Assembly: GCA_041686955.1 (NCBI GenBank)
Contig: JAWLCV010000027.1
Location: 1 to 49,925, forward strand
Length of the DNA: 49,925 nucleotides
Reading direction: 5' to 3'
Source of the DNA: UBA7803 sp041686955
Lineage (GTDB): Bacteria; Pseudomonadota; Gammaproteobacteria; Pseudomonadales; Azotimanducaceae
Shown here: positions 49,505-49,925 of the stretch, piece after piece
Layout of the letters: every line of letters begins with the position of its first letter
How positions within the stretch are numbered: position 1 is the stretch's first letter
Translations under genes and position numbers: made by a program
The notes under the pieces: model-generated
Database searches by the model: none
Told to the model about the DNA's origin: nothing
What the model saw: only the letters and a program-made list of their open reading frames with translations

Positions 49505-49925
49505 TCACAACGTTTCCGGCTCCTGCAGCCGGTGGTCGACTGCCCGCAGGAACAGGCCGCCCCGGTGGCCGTCGCTGGCCCGATGGTCGGCCGCCAGGGT
49601 GGCAGTCACCACCCGTCGCGCCACCACCTGACCTTCCACTACCCAGGGCCGTTGGGTGATGGTACCGAACCCCACCAGCGCCACCTGGGGCGGAAAGATG
49701 ACGCCGTAGACCACGTCGGTGCCGCGGTCCCCGAGGCTGGTGACGGTGATGGTGCCCTCGGTCATCTCGCTGTGGCGCAGTGTGCCGGCGCGGGCGCGCC
49801 GGACCAGGTCGACGAGATCCGCCATGAGCTCGTCCAGGCTCTTGTCCGCGGCATCGTGGATGGCGGGGGCGATGACCCCGCCGCCGCGCAACGACACGGC
49901 CACCCCCAGATTCACCGACTCCTGC
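49505..49925 (-). CDS. 2-oxoacid dehydrogenase E2 acyltransferase, C-terminal part
   Basis: The visible 139 residues are the end of a CATE2 acyltransferase (dihydrolipoyl acyltransferase) catalytic domain: VNLGVAVSLRGGGVIAPAI, the TEGTITVTSLGDRGTD region and the HRASDGHRGG active-site segment, where His-x3-Asp-Gly carries the catalytic His. The N-terminal part, including any lipoyl domain, lies outside the window. The gene runs into the right edge and is followed by the ACP gene, suggesting acyl delivery to ACP rather than only to CoA. Confidence 0.88.
   Translation of the reverse strand, partial: QESVNLGVAVSLRGGGVIAPAIHDAADKSLDELMADLVDLVRRARAGTLRHSEMTEGTITVTSLGDRGTDVVYGVIFPPQVALVGFGTITQRPWVVEGQVVARRVVTATLAADHRASDGHRGGLFLRAVDHRLQEPETL

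Overview
The window is GC-rich, densely coded, and reads as a chromosome fragment of a gammaproteobacterium. RsgA, asparaginyl-tRNA synthetase, malate synthase G, an ActP-like acetate symporter with a DUF4212 subunit, GloA, an MdlAB-like ABC pair and TrkH/TrkA support this. Dispersed TATCCGC heptad arrays recall repeats I associate, from memory, with purple-sulfur and halophilic Chromatiales. That placement is an inference, not a proof. Three runs of exactly 100 N (11418-11517, 27494-27593, 43928-44027) mark scaffold gaps. Two of them are bordered by the same 99 bp on both sides, so those contig ends really overlap.

Layout. 1-10.9 kb is mostly housekeeping and central metabolism: a partial PLP aminotransferase, rsgA and a YgjP-type metalloprotease (all minus), an LLM-class oxidoreductase, the DUF4212/acetate symporter pair, malate synthase G (minus), a DUF4010 membrane protein and a methyltransferase. 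10.9-11.9 kb is a repeat block with heptad arrays, a roughly 422-bp tandem unit and a palindromic element. 11.9-16.5 kb holds a catabolic-looking group: an aldonolactone-oxidase-like flavoenzyme, an SDR-fold protein with the full halohydrin dehalogenase signature (Ser-Tyr-Arg triad), an HpaB/4-hydroxybutyryl-CoA dehydratase-fold flavoprotein, a Cys-rich SufR-like regulator and a divergent VOC protein. 16.5-18.7 kb has small ORFs, a strong terminator, gloA, a MITE-like element with 35-bp terminal inverted repeats, and a GST. 18.8-23.2 kb is an RND efflux operon behind a possible operator. 23.5-29.3 kb is a second catabolic stretch: two LLM oxidoreductases, a CoA-ester lyase, an SDR, an AhpD-like protein and a crotonase. 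29.3-34.5 kb holds threonine ammonia-lyase, a flavodoxin-like protein, a FemAB/GNAT-type protein, a DUF3014 protein and asnS. 34.7-38.3 kb is a heterodimeric ABC exporter with one degenerate site.

38.4-49.9 kb is the most unusual part. It holds a lipoprotein cytochrome c, then a translationally coupled run of PRPP-dependent phosphoribosyltransferase, alpha/beta hydrolase and divergent PRPP synthetase. Facing these are a stand-alone aminoglycoside-phosphotransferase-fold kinase coupled to an orphan, divergent GroEL (no groES), and RNA 3'-phosphate cyclase RtcA. Next come a THUMP-like RNA-binding protein, a triple-BON protein, a TrkH/short TrkA potassium system, a lone receiver domain, an acyl carrier protein, and the end of a 2-oxoacid dehydrogenase E2 acyltransferase. 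Together they look like a stress or dormancy island joining nucleotide salvage, RNA end repair, folding, K+ uptake and acyl transfer. This reading is inferred from gene content and coupling; no single known system explains the set.

No rRNA, tRNA, CRISPR array, transposase or phage gene was recognised.
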